The notes: generated by a model not told the origin, from the letters alone. Shown: positions 6,750-14,541, counted from the first letter of the stretch. The stretch is DNA of 20,388 nucleotides from Candidatus Bathyarchaeota archaeon (GCA_025057795.1 JANXEP010000029.1:1-20388), one strand, 5' to 3'. A program made the numbers and translations.

Positions 6750-7301
6750 TTGCTGAAGTCGTCACGTTCACTCACGCTTACGCTAGCTTTGAGTACTCTA
6801 TACTCTTTAGGAGTCGGCTTGCTCGGTCCCATCTACCCCATATTTGTTGTTAACCGCTTCTCAGCCACGTTAATGGATTTAGGCCTTTTATACGCAATTT
6901 TCTGCCTAACAGCCGCCCTATTCAAAATAATTGCTGGAAAACTCGCCGACAAATATGGCAAGGAGCGAATCCTATTTGCAAGTGTTATGATGGGCGCCAT
7001 GTGCTATTTGGGCTACATATACGTGCAAGACATAATCCAACTATACATAATCGAGTTTCTCTTCGGGGCATCCTACGCGCTGCAGCGACCAGCAATCCTA
7101 GCCATGATAGTTGAGCTGGGCGGAAAAAACGGAAAAAGCACAGTTCTAGGCATATTCGAATCCGTCTACGACCTCACGGAGGCGGCGGCCGCGCTACTAT
7201 CCACGGTCATAGCTACAAAGATAGGCTTTGAAACGCTGTTCTTCATATGCTCGGGATGCCAAGCCACAACAGGCGTATTCATACTTAAATGTAAACGTTA
7301 A
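6750..7301 (+). CDS. Half-length MFS transporter (six membrane segments)
   Basis: A 183-residue membrane protein with six hydrophobic segments, matching the N-terminal half of a major facilitator superfamily transporter. The loop between segments 2 and 3 carries the MFS motif A-like GKLADKYGKERIL (about 67-79), and segments 4-5 contain ASYALQRPAILAMIVE. Full transporters have twelve segments and about 400 residues; this one stops cleanly after segment 6 with LKCKR. The start is a TTG at 6750 with a G-rich AGAGGGGGG just upstream; an in-frame stop at 6726 rules out a longer product. It may be the remnant of a truncated gene, or a half-transporter acting as a dimer. A tRNA gene begins 41 bases downstream. 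Substrate is unknown. Confidence 0.75.
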   Translation: MLKSSRSLTLTLALSTLYSLGVGLLGPIYPIFVVNRFSATLMDLGLLYAIFCLTAALFKIIAGKLADKYGKERILFASVMMGAMCYLGYIYVQDIIQLYIIEFLFGASYALQRPAILAMIVELGGKNGKSTVLGIFESVYDLTEAAAALLSTVIATKIGFETLFFICSGCQATTGVFILKCKR

Positions 7302-7342
7302 AGTTATTATTGGGAAAACGCGTTTAATGCCCTTGAAGGTGT

Positions 7343-7418
7343 AGCCCGGTGGTGTAGCGGCCAAGCATGGGGGCCTCTGGAGCCCCTGACGGGAGTTCGA
7401 ATCTCCCCCGGGCTACCA
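7343..7418 (+). tRNA. tRNA-Gln (anticodon CUG), CCA encoded
   Basis: A full cloverleaf can be drawn. The acceptor AGCCCGG (7343-7349) pairs with CCGGGCT (7408-7414), with discriminator A at 7415 and encoded CCA at 7416-7418. The D arm spans 7352-7368. The anticodon stem GGGGC/GCCCC (7370-7374, 7382-7386) closes the loop CTCTGGA, giving anticodon CUG at 7377-7379, which reads CAG (Gln). The T arm is GGGAG-TTCGAAT-CTCCC (7391-7407). There is no intron. A TATA-like GTTTAATG lies at 7322-7329. Confidence 0.95.
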
Positions 7419-7446
7419 TAAAGTGAATGCATAATATCCTTGAGGA

Positions 7447-7483
7447 TTTAGGCTTGCTAAATATCTGAATAAACAAGCCTAAA
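7447..7483. repeat. Inverted repeat downstream of tRNA-Gln
   Basis: TTTAGGCTTG (7447-7456) and CAAGCCTAAA (7474-7483) form a perfect 10-base stem around a 17-base loop. It lies in the 179-base gap between the tRNA and the convergent exported-protein gene, in which I see no coding region. It may be a bidirectional terminator, the end of a mobile element, or a structured RNA; none is proven. Confidence 0.5.
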
Positions 7484-7597
7484 TTTGCGGTCTTGTTTAA
7501 AACTTGAATCAGCTTGAAACTGGAATGGTTAAACAAAAAACTTAGAAAAAGGAAGGCGGATATGTTCCTCACTAAAATGTGTGAAATAAGGTATGTT

Positions 7598-8524
7598 TTA
7601 TTTCATCCTTCTGTAGAGGAATGCTGCCGCGCCGAAAATTGCAACGAGAACTAAAGCGATCAAAGCAAATTGTGTTGACTCAAAACCTGCCTGCGGTCCG
7701 GGAGTGACAGTTGACTGGGGTGTCGGTGAAATAGCGGGCGAAAATGTTGGCGAGGGTGTTGGCAAAAGTGTGGGCGAAGGTGTTGGTGCTCCGCCTACTG
7801 GTATGTGATCAAAGTTTGATGGTATCATGGCGTACTCCATAGATTCCGCGTACAAGGAATAGGATCGAATGTATTTAGTAATCCACCATTCAGGAACCAC
7901 CACAGTGTAATTGATTTTCTTATGCGCCCCGATTTCAGCTATGTACGACACTGTTGCGGCTATTATACGGTCAGCCTCATCATAGCAGGATACCGCTATT
8001 TTCACAGTGACGGCTTTACCGTCGCCAGTATTCTCAATTTCACCTCTTATGCATAGTTGCTTCTCTATACCGACCCACGTTTCGCTCGATAAGATTTTAA
8101 GCTTCTCAGGCTTGGGGTCTGCGGCCATATATTTAACTTTCAACTCATAATTGTGGACTTTGTCAGCAGCTGCAGTCTTTAATAATACCTCGAAGGGAGA
8201 TTTTCTTCCCGGGGAAAGAACCTCCAAATATGGGTGGCCTATTTCCTCGCCGATTTTATTACCGTTTTCATCATAAAAGGTTGCCGTGATCATTACATGC
8301 GCCACTGCGGAGCTACCTCTATTTTCAATCTCGCCGAAAACAGCGTAATACCCCAACCCCATGTAATTTTTGCGACCATAATGGTTCGGAAGGATCATCA
8401 CATCATCGGCTGAGGTTTCCTCTAAAAGGATGGTGGAAAGCATGACGCTTTCCAGAATGAGCGTTAACATTAAAACGCTTCTGGCACTCTTCAACTTTTC
8501 ACGTCTCCACACAGCCTTTTCCAC
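7598..8524 (-). CDS. Exported membrane-anchored protein with two FxLYD-like beta-sandwich repeats
   Basis: A 308-residue surface protein. The N-terminal hydrophobic stretch VLMLTLILESVMLSTILL (about 17-34) ending at TSADD looks like a signal peptide. Two similar beta-sandwich repeats follow: YYAVFGEIENRGSSAVAHVMITATFYDENGNKIG (about 59-92) and QLCIRGEIENTGDGKAVTVKIAVSCYDEADRII (about 157-189). Both carry the GEIENxG...V.ATFYD layout of FxLYD-type domains. A Pro/Thr/Ser stalk (about 245-280, with TPSPT units) leads to a C-terminal membrane helix and the basic tail YRRMK, so the domains face outward. The start is a GTG at 8524; a TTG at 8494 is an alternative. It lies 59 bases after the large NosD-like gene, with its own TATA box and a palindrome in the gap. 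Ligand unknown. Confidence 0.82.
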   Translation of the reverse strand: MEKAVWRREKLKSARSVLMLTLILESVMLSTILLEETSADDVMILPNHYGRKNYMGLGYYAVFGEIENRGSSAVAHVMITATFYDENGNKIGEEIGHPYLEVLSPGRKSPFEVLLKTAAADKVHNYELKVKYMAADPKPEKLKILSSETWVGIEKQLCIRGEIENTGDGKAVTVKIAVSCYDEADRIIAATVSYIAEIGAHKKINYTVVVPEWWITKYIRSYSLYAESMEYAMIPSNFDHIPVGGAPTPSPTLLPTPSPTFSPAISPTPQSTVTPGPQAGFESTQFALIALVLVAIFGAAAFLYRRMK

Positions 8525-8538
8525 GCCCTTTAGGAATA

Positions 8539-8556
8539 GTTAATGTTCACATTAAC
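8539..8556. promoter_or_regulatory. Perfect palindrome, candidate operator
   Basis: GTTAATGT-TC-ACATTAAC has two 8-base perfect arms. It lies between a minus-strand TATA-like TATTTTTAAG (8556-8565) and the GTG start at 8524, over the likely transcription start. This is a common repressor position in archaea. It suggests the last gene of the surface cluster can be controlled separately. Confidence 0.5.
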
Positions 8557-8565
8557 TTAAAAATA
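8556..8565 (-). promoter_or_regulatory. TATA box upstream of the FxLYD-like surface gene
   Basis: TATTTTTAAG on the minus strand, about 32-41 bases before the GTG at 8524. It lies in the short gap after the large NosD-like gene, so the downstream gene probably has its own promoter besides any read-through. Confidence 0.4.
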
Positions 8566-8583
8566 ATTCCCATGTTACAGAAG

Positions 8584-11517
8584 TCAACATTTTGACTTTA
8601 GAAAATTTTGCTTTCTCAAGAAAAACGCGAAAAGCAAAGTTACCAGAGATGCTATTGTAATTATAATGATGACTATTACAAGGTTTTGCACGTCTCCTTC
8701 AGGAGGTTGCGTGGATGGTGATGGTGGAGGAGGCGTGCCCCCCCATACACTGAAGCGTATTTCCACATAATGCCTCGAATGTTCATAGGAGAAGGATATG
8801 CGTGTTAAACCGTCAACATCGCTATGGTTAAAGGGTACTGGTTTTCCGTCGAAAAACACTTCCGGCTTGCCCTTGAAAACGTTTTTAGGCACATCAACCA
8901 GGACGGATCCCTTAGTTCCACTCCGCCAATAAACCTCAAAAGAAATTTTTTGGCCCGTTAAGTCGCAGACAAAGTTAGACACAACGGAGTTTGATATCAA
9001 CTTGATTGAAACATTTTCTGGCTGGTAATTGTAGGTTAATGGCAGAAGCTCGCCGAAGGGCTCCATTAATGGATAATTGTCAATATTCTGTTCATCAATA
9101 GTGTACGGCGTGTCGCCTATGCCGTCGCTTCCTTCAATGTCCTGGCTTGGGCCGCGTTTTCCATCTTTCCCTTTATAGTCTCTCCAATGGTTGCCCCCGC
9201 AAGGATAACCGTTATCCCACGTTACCGACGCTGAACTTGCACCGTATATTTTTTCAGCGCCCCCGTCGAGGAAGTTGTTGTTGTAAACAAGAGTGTTCTG
9301 AGCTGAGTTTGGAGAAAAGTAAAAGTTGTACGTATTATTCATCATGTTATTTCCAAATATCGTATTGTTTTCGGAAGGCCACCTATGCATTGTAAAGTAG
9401 AAGCCATTAATGTTGAACACGATGTTATTAAATGAAATCATGTTTTTGGATGTTTCTTCGAGGTGTATTGCATCGCTAAATTCTGAGACACAGTTTTCTG
9501 AGATATTATTACTTGAGGAGTACCACCTAAGATATACGCCTTTCGAGAGGAAACCTCCACCAGTTATTTTGTTTCCAGTAATCTTGTTTCCCCCTCCGCC
9601 CAAACTAATCCCGCATTCGCCGCATTTGAGAATATTGTTTTCCATCACATGGTTGAATGATGAGGGGGAGGAAATGTCAACGCCGATGCCGCAGCTTGTA
9701 AGATTGTTTTTCAAAATACTGTTGTAGTGTGAAAGCCTTTCCAATAATATTGCCGTTTTACAGTTTACCAACTCATTTTTTACGATAATGTTTTGTTCGG
9801 AATCCTCTAATTCCACTCCCACAACATCGGCATGCGTTATATGATTGTTTAAAATGACGTTCCCCTTAGACCATGCAACATATATGCCTTCGTAAACATC
9901 GGTGATTATGTTTGAGGTGATCGTGCAGTTCGAGGCAGTGTCAAGAATTATTCCTACGGCGCAGTTCTTTATGTTTAAGTTTTTCACGACAACATTACTT
10001 ACGCCCGCAATCCCCACCGCGTGACCGCCTATCCTTGGGCTAATTAGGTTGATTGTGTGGTTGCAGCCGTCCAGAACGACATTCTCCCTTCTTATTTCAA
10101 TTCCAAAGCTTATGTCGCCGTGAAGCTCATAGTTTATGTAGTCAACTGTTGCAAGCGGGACCGTGAACGGTTCAACGGTTCCATCAGGCCTTATCGTAAT
10201 GGGGCCGTCTCCCCTAAAGGCTGGGTTATAATAGTCTATGAGGATTCCGCCTATCCACATTCCCCCCTCTATCGTGCTGCCTTTCTCATCTTTAAGTTCA
10301 GTGATACTGTAGCCGTAATCGTCGAAAATCGATGAGCCAAATGGGAATTCTCCCCAGAAGTTTACTATTCCGCCGGCAAACCCGGCTGATGCAACCTCTG
10401 CAAAGAATCTGAACCACACACAAAATCCATCTTTAACTTCGAAATTTTTGAAGACTAAAACGCGGTTTGTTGAAACTATCTCGTTAAAGCCTAAACTCGC
10501 CCCTATCTGGGCTAATTCGTAAACCCAAAGCGCATAGCTTACAGCTTTTAAAACCGTGCCCAGCGCAAGGCTTGCTCCGGGCTCAAGTAAAGCTTCGCCT
10601 ACTTCATCCATCAAGTCTAGAAATATGTCAATTGAACCTGACGCTGCCTCTTCAACATACGGTGGGGGGCTGCCTTTCCCCGCTCTAACCTTATAAATTG
10701 TTTGACTTAAACCAGAGCTAACAGCCCCTGTTAGAGAAGTCCCCCTTCCAATTCCGACGTTTATGTTACAGCTGTAGTTTCCAACGCCGACGAAGCTCTC
10801 TGGAGCGATGTTTATCCCGCCAACACATGCAAACTCCACATACACGTCGGGTTTCCACGCGAAATTGGCTGGAGGCCTAAACGCCTTGCCAAAGGCAAAA
10901 TCCAACAGAGAATGCATCGGCCTATCACCTAGCGAAACGCCAAAGGATGCTAGGGCAGCACGTCCCCTGCCGTTAATAACATCATATTTGCCCCAGCCTC
11001 CAGATTGGTAACCTTGAACTTGGAGGACGGCTTCAGGTGTCCACTCTTTTATGAGGGAGCGGGAGACGTCCAACCGCGGGTTTCCTCTAGGAACATGTAT
11101 CGTAACATTCACATAGTAAATTTCGCTTTCTGTTGGGAGAATGTAGTAGGCTACGTGGAGGCCGCCAGCGTTTCTCTGAATATCATTTTTATAGCCTATT
11201 TTCATCACACCGAGAATCGGCTTAACGGTAATCGCTCCTTTAGGCGTGTGAACCGTGATGGGGTACCCGGCAAGCACAATCTTAATCCAGTCTTTATCCC
11301 AGCCAACGCGCTCGTCAGCCACGTAAAGCCACATTTCCAAGCCGGAAACCCGCTTTTCAAGGTTAAAACGGTATGCTGACTCGTCCACTCCTTCATAGTG
11401 GACATGCCAAGAACTTGTCTTATCTGTTAAGCCTTGGCTCAAGTTAACAATGCAAACGGATAAATGTAGCAAGATGAATATTAGAAAAATAGAAGCTACT
11501 TTTCTCGGCGCATTCAT
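8584..11517 (-). CDS. Large secreted NosD-like parallel beta-helix surface protein
   Basis: A 977-residue exported protein. Residues about 8-30 form a signal peptide. The next 400 or so residues are an unrecognised domain rich in aromatic and Gly residues, with a helical hydrophobic part near 305-345. From about 455 a right-handed parallel beta-helix begins (FGIEIRRENVVLDGCNHTI) and runs to about 770 with repeated N.I..N.I units, as in NosD/periplasmic copper-binding and carbohydrate-binding/sulfohydrolase-like families. The closing GGNHWRDYKGKDG and GSDGIGDTPYTID segments are typical of archaeal NosD-like proteins and may bind calcium. A further beta domain and a C-terminal membrane helix (about 945-968) with a basic tail anchor it. 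GGTGAGG lies eight bases before the ATG, right after the upstream gene's stop, so translation is probably coupled. Substrate unknown. Confidence 0.88.
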   Translation of the reverse strand: MNAPRKVASIFLIFILLHLSVCIVNLSQGLTDKTSSWHVHYEGVDESAYRFNLEKRVSGLEMWLYVADERVGWDKDWIKIVLAGYPITVHTPKGAITVKPILGVMKIGYKNDIQRNAGGLHVAYYILPTESEIYYVNVTIHVPRGNPRLDVSRSLIKEWTPEAVLQVQGYQSGGWGKYDVINGRGRAALASFGVSLGDRPMHSLLDFAFGKAFRPPANFAWKPDVYVEFACVGGINIAPESFVGVGNYSCNINVGIGRGTSLTGAVSSGLSQTIYKVRAGKGSPPPYVEEAASGSIDIFLDLMDEVGEALLEPGASLALGTVLKAVSYALWVYELAQIGASLGFNEIVSTNRVLVFKNFEVKDGFCVWFRFFAEVASAGFAGGIVNFWGEFPFGSSIFDDYGYSITELKDEKGSTIEGGMWIGGILIDYYNPAFRGDGPITIRPDGTVEPFTVPLATVDYINYELHGDISFGIEIRRENVVLDGCNHTINLISPRIGGHAVGIAGVSNVVVKNLNIKNCAVGIILDTASNCTITSNIITDVYEGIYVAWSKGNVILNNHITHADVVGVELEDSEQNIIVKNELVNCKTAILLERLSHYNSILKNNLTSCGIGVDISSPSSFNHVMENNILKCGECGISLGGGGNKITGNKITGGGFLSKGVYLRWYSSSNNISENCVSEFSDAIHLEETSKNMISFNNIVFNINGFYFTMHRWPSENNTIFGNNMMNNTYNFYFSPNSAQNTLVYNNNFLDGGAEKIYGASSASVTWDNGYPCGGNHWRDYKGKDGKRGPSQDIEGSDGIGDTPYTIDEQNIDNYPLMEPFGELLPLTYNYQPENVSIKLISNSVVSNFVCDLTGQKISFEVYWRSGTKGSVLVDVPKNVFKGKPEVFFDGKPVPFNHSDVDGLTRISFSYEHSRHYVEIRFSVWGGTPPPPSPSTQPPEGDVQNLVIVIIIITIASLVTLLFAFFLRKQNFLKSKC

Positions 11518-11530
11518 GCGCAGTCCTCAC

Positions 11531-12745
11531 CTAAGTTTTAACTCTGCGTTTATAGCGAAGGAGTGCTGTAGCTAAAAGGATTAATGCGATGGCTATAACG
11601 GCTACTATAAGCTGGATGGGAAAACTGCCTTGAGCTTCAGGCGTATAAGGCGATGGTGTCGGCGAATACGAAGGCGACGGGGTAGGCTGTGGCGTTTGGG
11701 GCGGAGTTGGAGAGTGAGGTGGACGCGGCGACGGGGAAGTTTGCGGCGTAGGTGTTGGCTGCGGGGTTTCACTAAAAACTGGCTTGTTGTCAGTTGCGTT
11801 CGCCCTTCCAAGTATTCTGTAGGGCATGTCTCCATATCCATCCCCGTTCAAATCCACCCCTTTGTAATCGCTCCATTGGTTCATCTCCCAAAGGTTTCGC
11901 TCCCCGTCGTCCTGCGCATTAAGATTAATGTTTGAGAAAACGTTTTGAATTATTTTGCATTCAAAGGCGGGGTTCAGCCATATTCCTAATGAGCTGTTAA
12001 TTATCTCGCATCCTTCAACCCTTATACGGCTGGAAACGTCTAGGTATACTCCATGATCTTCGTTGGAATAGATTTTACATTTTGAAATTGTGCTGTTCAG
12101 CACGCTGTAAAAATTCACGCCGTCCCCAAGGTTGTCACGTATGGTGCAGGAGCTTATTGTTATGTTTGTTGAGGATTCGGCGTAGACTCCGTATAGGCTG
12201 TTGGATATTACGCATTTTGCGATGAGAGCGTTTTCCACGTCTTTCATGTATAGGCTGTGGTATCTGCCGTTTTCAATTCGGCTGTCAGCTAAGGTTATAT
12301 CCGACGATCCCCATATGTAGACGACATCCTCGCGCGTGTTAACCAACATACAGTGGGATATTTTGACGTTTCTCGAACCATAGACATGCACGTTATAGTG
12401 ATTCGCACTTAACGTGACATTTTCGATTAAAACGTTTTTAACATTCTCAAGCTTTATACCCGCATCATACGAAAACTTGACAACACAGTTCCTTATTACC
12501 ACATAGGCATCTGTGTTTCCAAGCCAAATTCCAGGCAGCTCGTGCGCTCCCTCAATAATCCAACCCTCAATTATGTATGGGTCGTTTTGCGTTCCAGAAC
12601 CGCCTACAATACCGTTTGCTGGTGTAAAATCTCCATTGCCAAATATCCTTATTGCCCCACGCGAGTTTAGAGCTTCAACCGGAAACGAGGCGTATGTTAA
12701 AATGAACCCCATTGTAAGGGCAAAAAGGAACCCTTGAAGGCGCAT
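11531..12745 (-). CDS. Secreted NosD-like beta-helix protein with Pro/Thr/Ser stalk and membrane anchor
   Basis: A 404-residue exported protein. It has a signal peptide (MRLQGFLFALTMGFILTYA), a short capping segment with GSGTQNDPYIIEGW, and about ten beta-helix coils between residues 70 and 290 (units such as NVLIENVTLSANHYNVHVYG). A closing MNQWSDYKGVDLNGDGYGD segment looks like an EF-hand-type calcium loop. A roughly 50-residue stalk of TPxPxPSP repeats leads to a membrane helix and the tail RYKRRVKT. ATG 12745 is chosen because AAGGGG sits six bases upstream and the signal peptide then has normal length; ATG 12751 and a TTG at 12781 are alternatives. It is the first gene of the minus-strand surface operon. 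It shares architecture with the 977-residue protein, but is not obviously a recent duplicate of it. Confidence 0.88.
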   Translation of the reverse strand: MRLQGFLFALTMGFILTYASFPVEALNSRGAIRIFGNGDFTPANGIVGGSGTQNDPYIIEGWIIEGAHELPGIWLGNTDAYVVIRNCVVKFSYDAGIKLENVKNVLIENVTLSANHYNVHVYGSRNVKISHCMLVNTREDVVYIWGSSDITLADSRIENGRYHSLYMKDVENALIAKCVISNSLYGVYAESSTNITISSCTIRDNLGDGVNFYSVLNSTISKCKIYSNEDHGVYLDVSSRIRVEGCEIINSSLGIWLNPAFECKIIQNVFSNINLNAQDDGERNLWEMNQWSDYKGVDLNGDGYGDMPYRILGRANATDNKPVFSETPQPTPTPQTSPSPRPPHSPTPPQTPQPTPSPSYSPTPSPYTPEAQGSFPIQLIVAVIAIALILLATALLRYKRRVKT

Positions 12746-12801
12746 CAACATCCCCTTCAAAGTGTAAGTTGAACGTGACAATGAAAACTAGCCAAAAAGA
12801 G

Positions 12802-12811
12802 ATTTTAAAAT
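12802..12811 (-). promoter_or_regulatory. TATA box of the minus-strand surface operon
   Basis: ATTTTAAAAT, about 57-66 bases before the ATG at 12745. It predicts a start near 12780 and a leader of about 35 bases carrying the AAGGGG ribosome site. The divergent plus-strand operon starts in the same 230-base intergenic region. Confidence 0.45.
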
Positions 12812-12975
12812 TTTTGCTTAAAACAAGAAGAAAACCGATAAAGGTTACCATTCCATAATGGAGCTTTTTGTTCAATGTCTCCTTCAACTAAGCACTAAGA
12901 CTTTTTAGGCGAAGGCGCATGTTTTTATGCAAGGTTCAAAAGAAAAGAATTGAACCTAAGCATAGCGGTGGGAAA

Positions 12976-13290
12976 ATGAAAATTGAAAAGTCTGAGGCTG
13001 TGGCTTACATAATAATAGCGGTAGGTTTAGCTCTGCTTATCCTAACGTTCGTCATCGCATACTCAATGCTCATATCCGTTGTCAGCATAACAACATCTAA
13101 GGACCTTGCAGAGGCCATTGGGATGATACTTGGACCCATAGCTGAAGCAGTGATAAAAATTATGTTCCTTGGAATAATGGGTTGGACTGGCTCCATCGCA
13201 ACAATGAGGGGAATACAACTATACAGGGAGGCAAAGCCCACCACGCAACCGCAGATTCAGCAGGCCAAAGTGGAAGAGATAAAATCCTGA
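12976..13290 (+). CDS. Small two-helix membrane protein, unknown function
   Basis: A 104-residue protein with two long hydrophobic segments (about residues 9-34 and 51-73) and a polar, Gln/Lys-rich C-terminal tail (TTQPQIQQAKVEEIKS). ATG 12976 is chosen over upstream in-frame starts because GGTGGG lies just before it and MKIEKSEAVAY gives a clean N-terminus. The loop between the helices, ITTSKDLAEAIGMILGP, is amphipathic. No family is recognised. It is the first gene of a three-gene plus-strand set of membrane proteins that diverges from the NosD-like operon, with a 40-base gap to the next gene. Confidence 0.72.
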   Translation: MKIEKSEAVAYIIIAVGLALLILTFVIAYSMLISVVSITTSKDLAEAIGMILGPIAEAVIKIMFLGIMGWTGSIATMRGIQLYREAKPTTQPQIQQAKVEEIKS

Positions 13291-13330
13291 AGCCAAAAGG
13301 TTTAAACCATTAAGCCGTTGGGGAAGTTGT

Positions 13331-14101
13331 TTGCGCCACACCATCAAGGCCATCGGATGGGTAATTGCCATTCTATGGATGCTAGTGCTAGTATTGCCAG
13401 CCACCGTAGCGTTCTCGCTCATGAAGGTTGTTGAAGCAGGAAATATAGGAGTTCAAGAGCCGAAGGGTTTCATGTCAAAAGGAACCCTCTTGTGGTCTAT
13501 ACCCTTCTATGTTGACAACTCTGGATTTTACGACCTTACAGATGTTGGGCTTAAGCTGCATGTTTACCTAGAGAATGAAACAATTCTCACAGTGTCAGCT
13601 GAAATGCCAAATATTCCGGCGGGTGGAACGGCGGCTTCCAGCTGTAACCTTTCCATAAGCCTTGCGGAGCTAGTTTCTAAGCATAAGGAGATCTTAACGG
13701 TGGATGCTGGGTTTAATGTATGTGTATCTTTACGTTTTCGGGTGGCCTCCGCCATAGCTCTAAGCATATCTACAAACACAACAATGCCGTGGGGGGCGCC
13801 GTTCCATGAACTAGCCATACGCGACGTCAGCTATGACCATGCGAGCCGCATTTTTTCAGCCTCCCTAAACTTTAATAATCATGCGTTCTTCCAAGTCAAC
13901 GAAACCCTCATGGTGAAACTTTACAGTTTCGAAGGGGAACCTTTGGATTCAACTTTTATAGACGTAAATGTTCCGCCCGGCGGAACTTTTAAGGGCTCTT
14001 TCATGATGAGAATAGATGATCCTTCAAAGCTTGCGCGTGGAGTTTTTATCCGATTGTATTACCTGGGTGTGCAAATTTTGGAGGTGGAGTGGCTTCCATG
14101 A
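13331..14101 (+). CDS. Membrane-anchored protein with two tandem beta-sandwich domains, unknown function
   Basis: A 256-residue protein. The N-terminal helix AIGWVIAILWMLVLVLPATVAF (about 7-28) anchors it. The rest appears to be two beta-sandwich domains of about 100 residues, each with a PxGGT turn: MPNIPAGGTAAS (about 91-102) and VNVPPGGTFKGS (about 214-225). The first repeat has YVDNSGFYDLTDVGLKLHVYL, the second SASLNFNNHAFFQVNETLMVKLY. Both resemble the LEA-2/extracellular immunoglobulin-like layout, in which a strand pair carries N.G...L......V.L. The start is a TTG at 13331 after GGGGAAG; no ATG fits as well. The gene's stop overlaps the ATG of the next gene (ATGA), so translation is coupled. 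Function is unknown. Confidence 0.72.
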   Translation: MRHTIKAIGWVIAILWMLVLVLPATVAFSLMKVVEAGNIGVQEPKGFMSKGTLLWSIPFYVDNSGFYDLTDVGLKLHVYLENETILTVSAEMPNIPAGGTAASSCNLSISLAELVSKHKEILTVDAGFNVCVSLRFRVASAIALSISTNTTMPWGAPFHELAIRDVSYDHASRIFSASLNFNNHAFFQVNETLMVKLYSFEGEPLDSTFIDVNVPPGGTFKGSFMMRIDDPSKLARGVFIRLYYLGVQILEVEWLP

Positions 14102-14535
14102 GCAAACCTGAAACTGCCATGGAAACCCGTTTGAAGCTTTTCTCTAGAATTGCTAGGGCGGTTTTGATAACGGCCGCCACAGGGGTTGTGTGGTTAATCC
14201 TATGGCTTTTAACATCGTTTTTTTCGGCAGGCTTCCCGCAGTATTCAGAACTCTTTGAAACTTTTGCTTGGGCTATGCTTTTCTTTGTATTCGTCACAAC
14301 GTTAAGCGAAGGAACCATTTACAAGTACGTATTCATCATTATACGGGCTTTCTTTGTAATGGTTTACATGGTTTACGCCACAAACTTCGGTTTGCTTTCC
14401 CTCAGCTTTGAAGGCTTCACCATAACAGTCGAGTTCATGCCCCTGATAGCCCTAATTGTTTTAGCAGACATTCTTGACGTGGCAAGGGGTTTACTTCAAG
14501 CCATCGAGTTTGCCTCTCAAAGCCCAAGGGACTAG
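14098..14535 (+). CDS. Membrane protein with about four helices, unknown function
   Basis: A 145-residue integral membrane protein with four hydrophobic segments (roughly residues 20-42, 55-73, 80-103 and 112-133), then a short amphipathic C-terminus (DVARGLLQAIEFASQSPRD). The ATG at 14098 overlaps the previous stop codon as ATGA, and GGAGGTGG (14081-14088) is a strong ribosome site for it inside the previous gene. No family is recognised. It shares no visible motif with transporters. Coupling with the 256-residue anchored protein implies the two products act together, perhaps as a membrane complex with the 104-residue protein. Confidence 0.75.
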   Translation: MSKPETAMETRLKLFSRIARAVLITAATGVVWLILWLLTSFFSAGFPQYSELFETFAWAMLFFVFVTTLSEGTIYKYVFIIIRAFFVMVYMVYATNFGLLSLSFEGFTITVEFMPLIALIVLADILDVARGLLQAIEFASQSPRD

Positions 14536-14541
14536 GCAACG

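Noticed and set aside
6686..6856. Open frame from an ATG at 6686 before the MFS gene
   Set aside because: It overlaps the MFS gene in another frame, has no ribosome site and reads like non-coding sequence.
10808..11379. Plus-strand open frames inside the large beta-helix gene
   Set aside because: No family resemblance, no start signals, and the minus-strand gene is continuous across them.
11630..11770. Repetitive C/G-rich tract that looks like a tandem repeat
   Set aside because: It encodes the Pro/Thr/Ser stalk of the beta-helix protein; units are irregular at the DNA level, so I do not call it a DNA repeat. The opposite-strand frames it opens are shadows.
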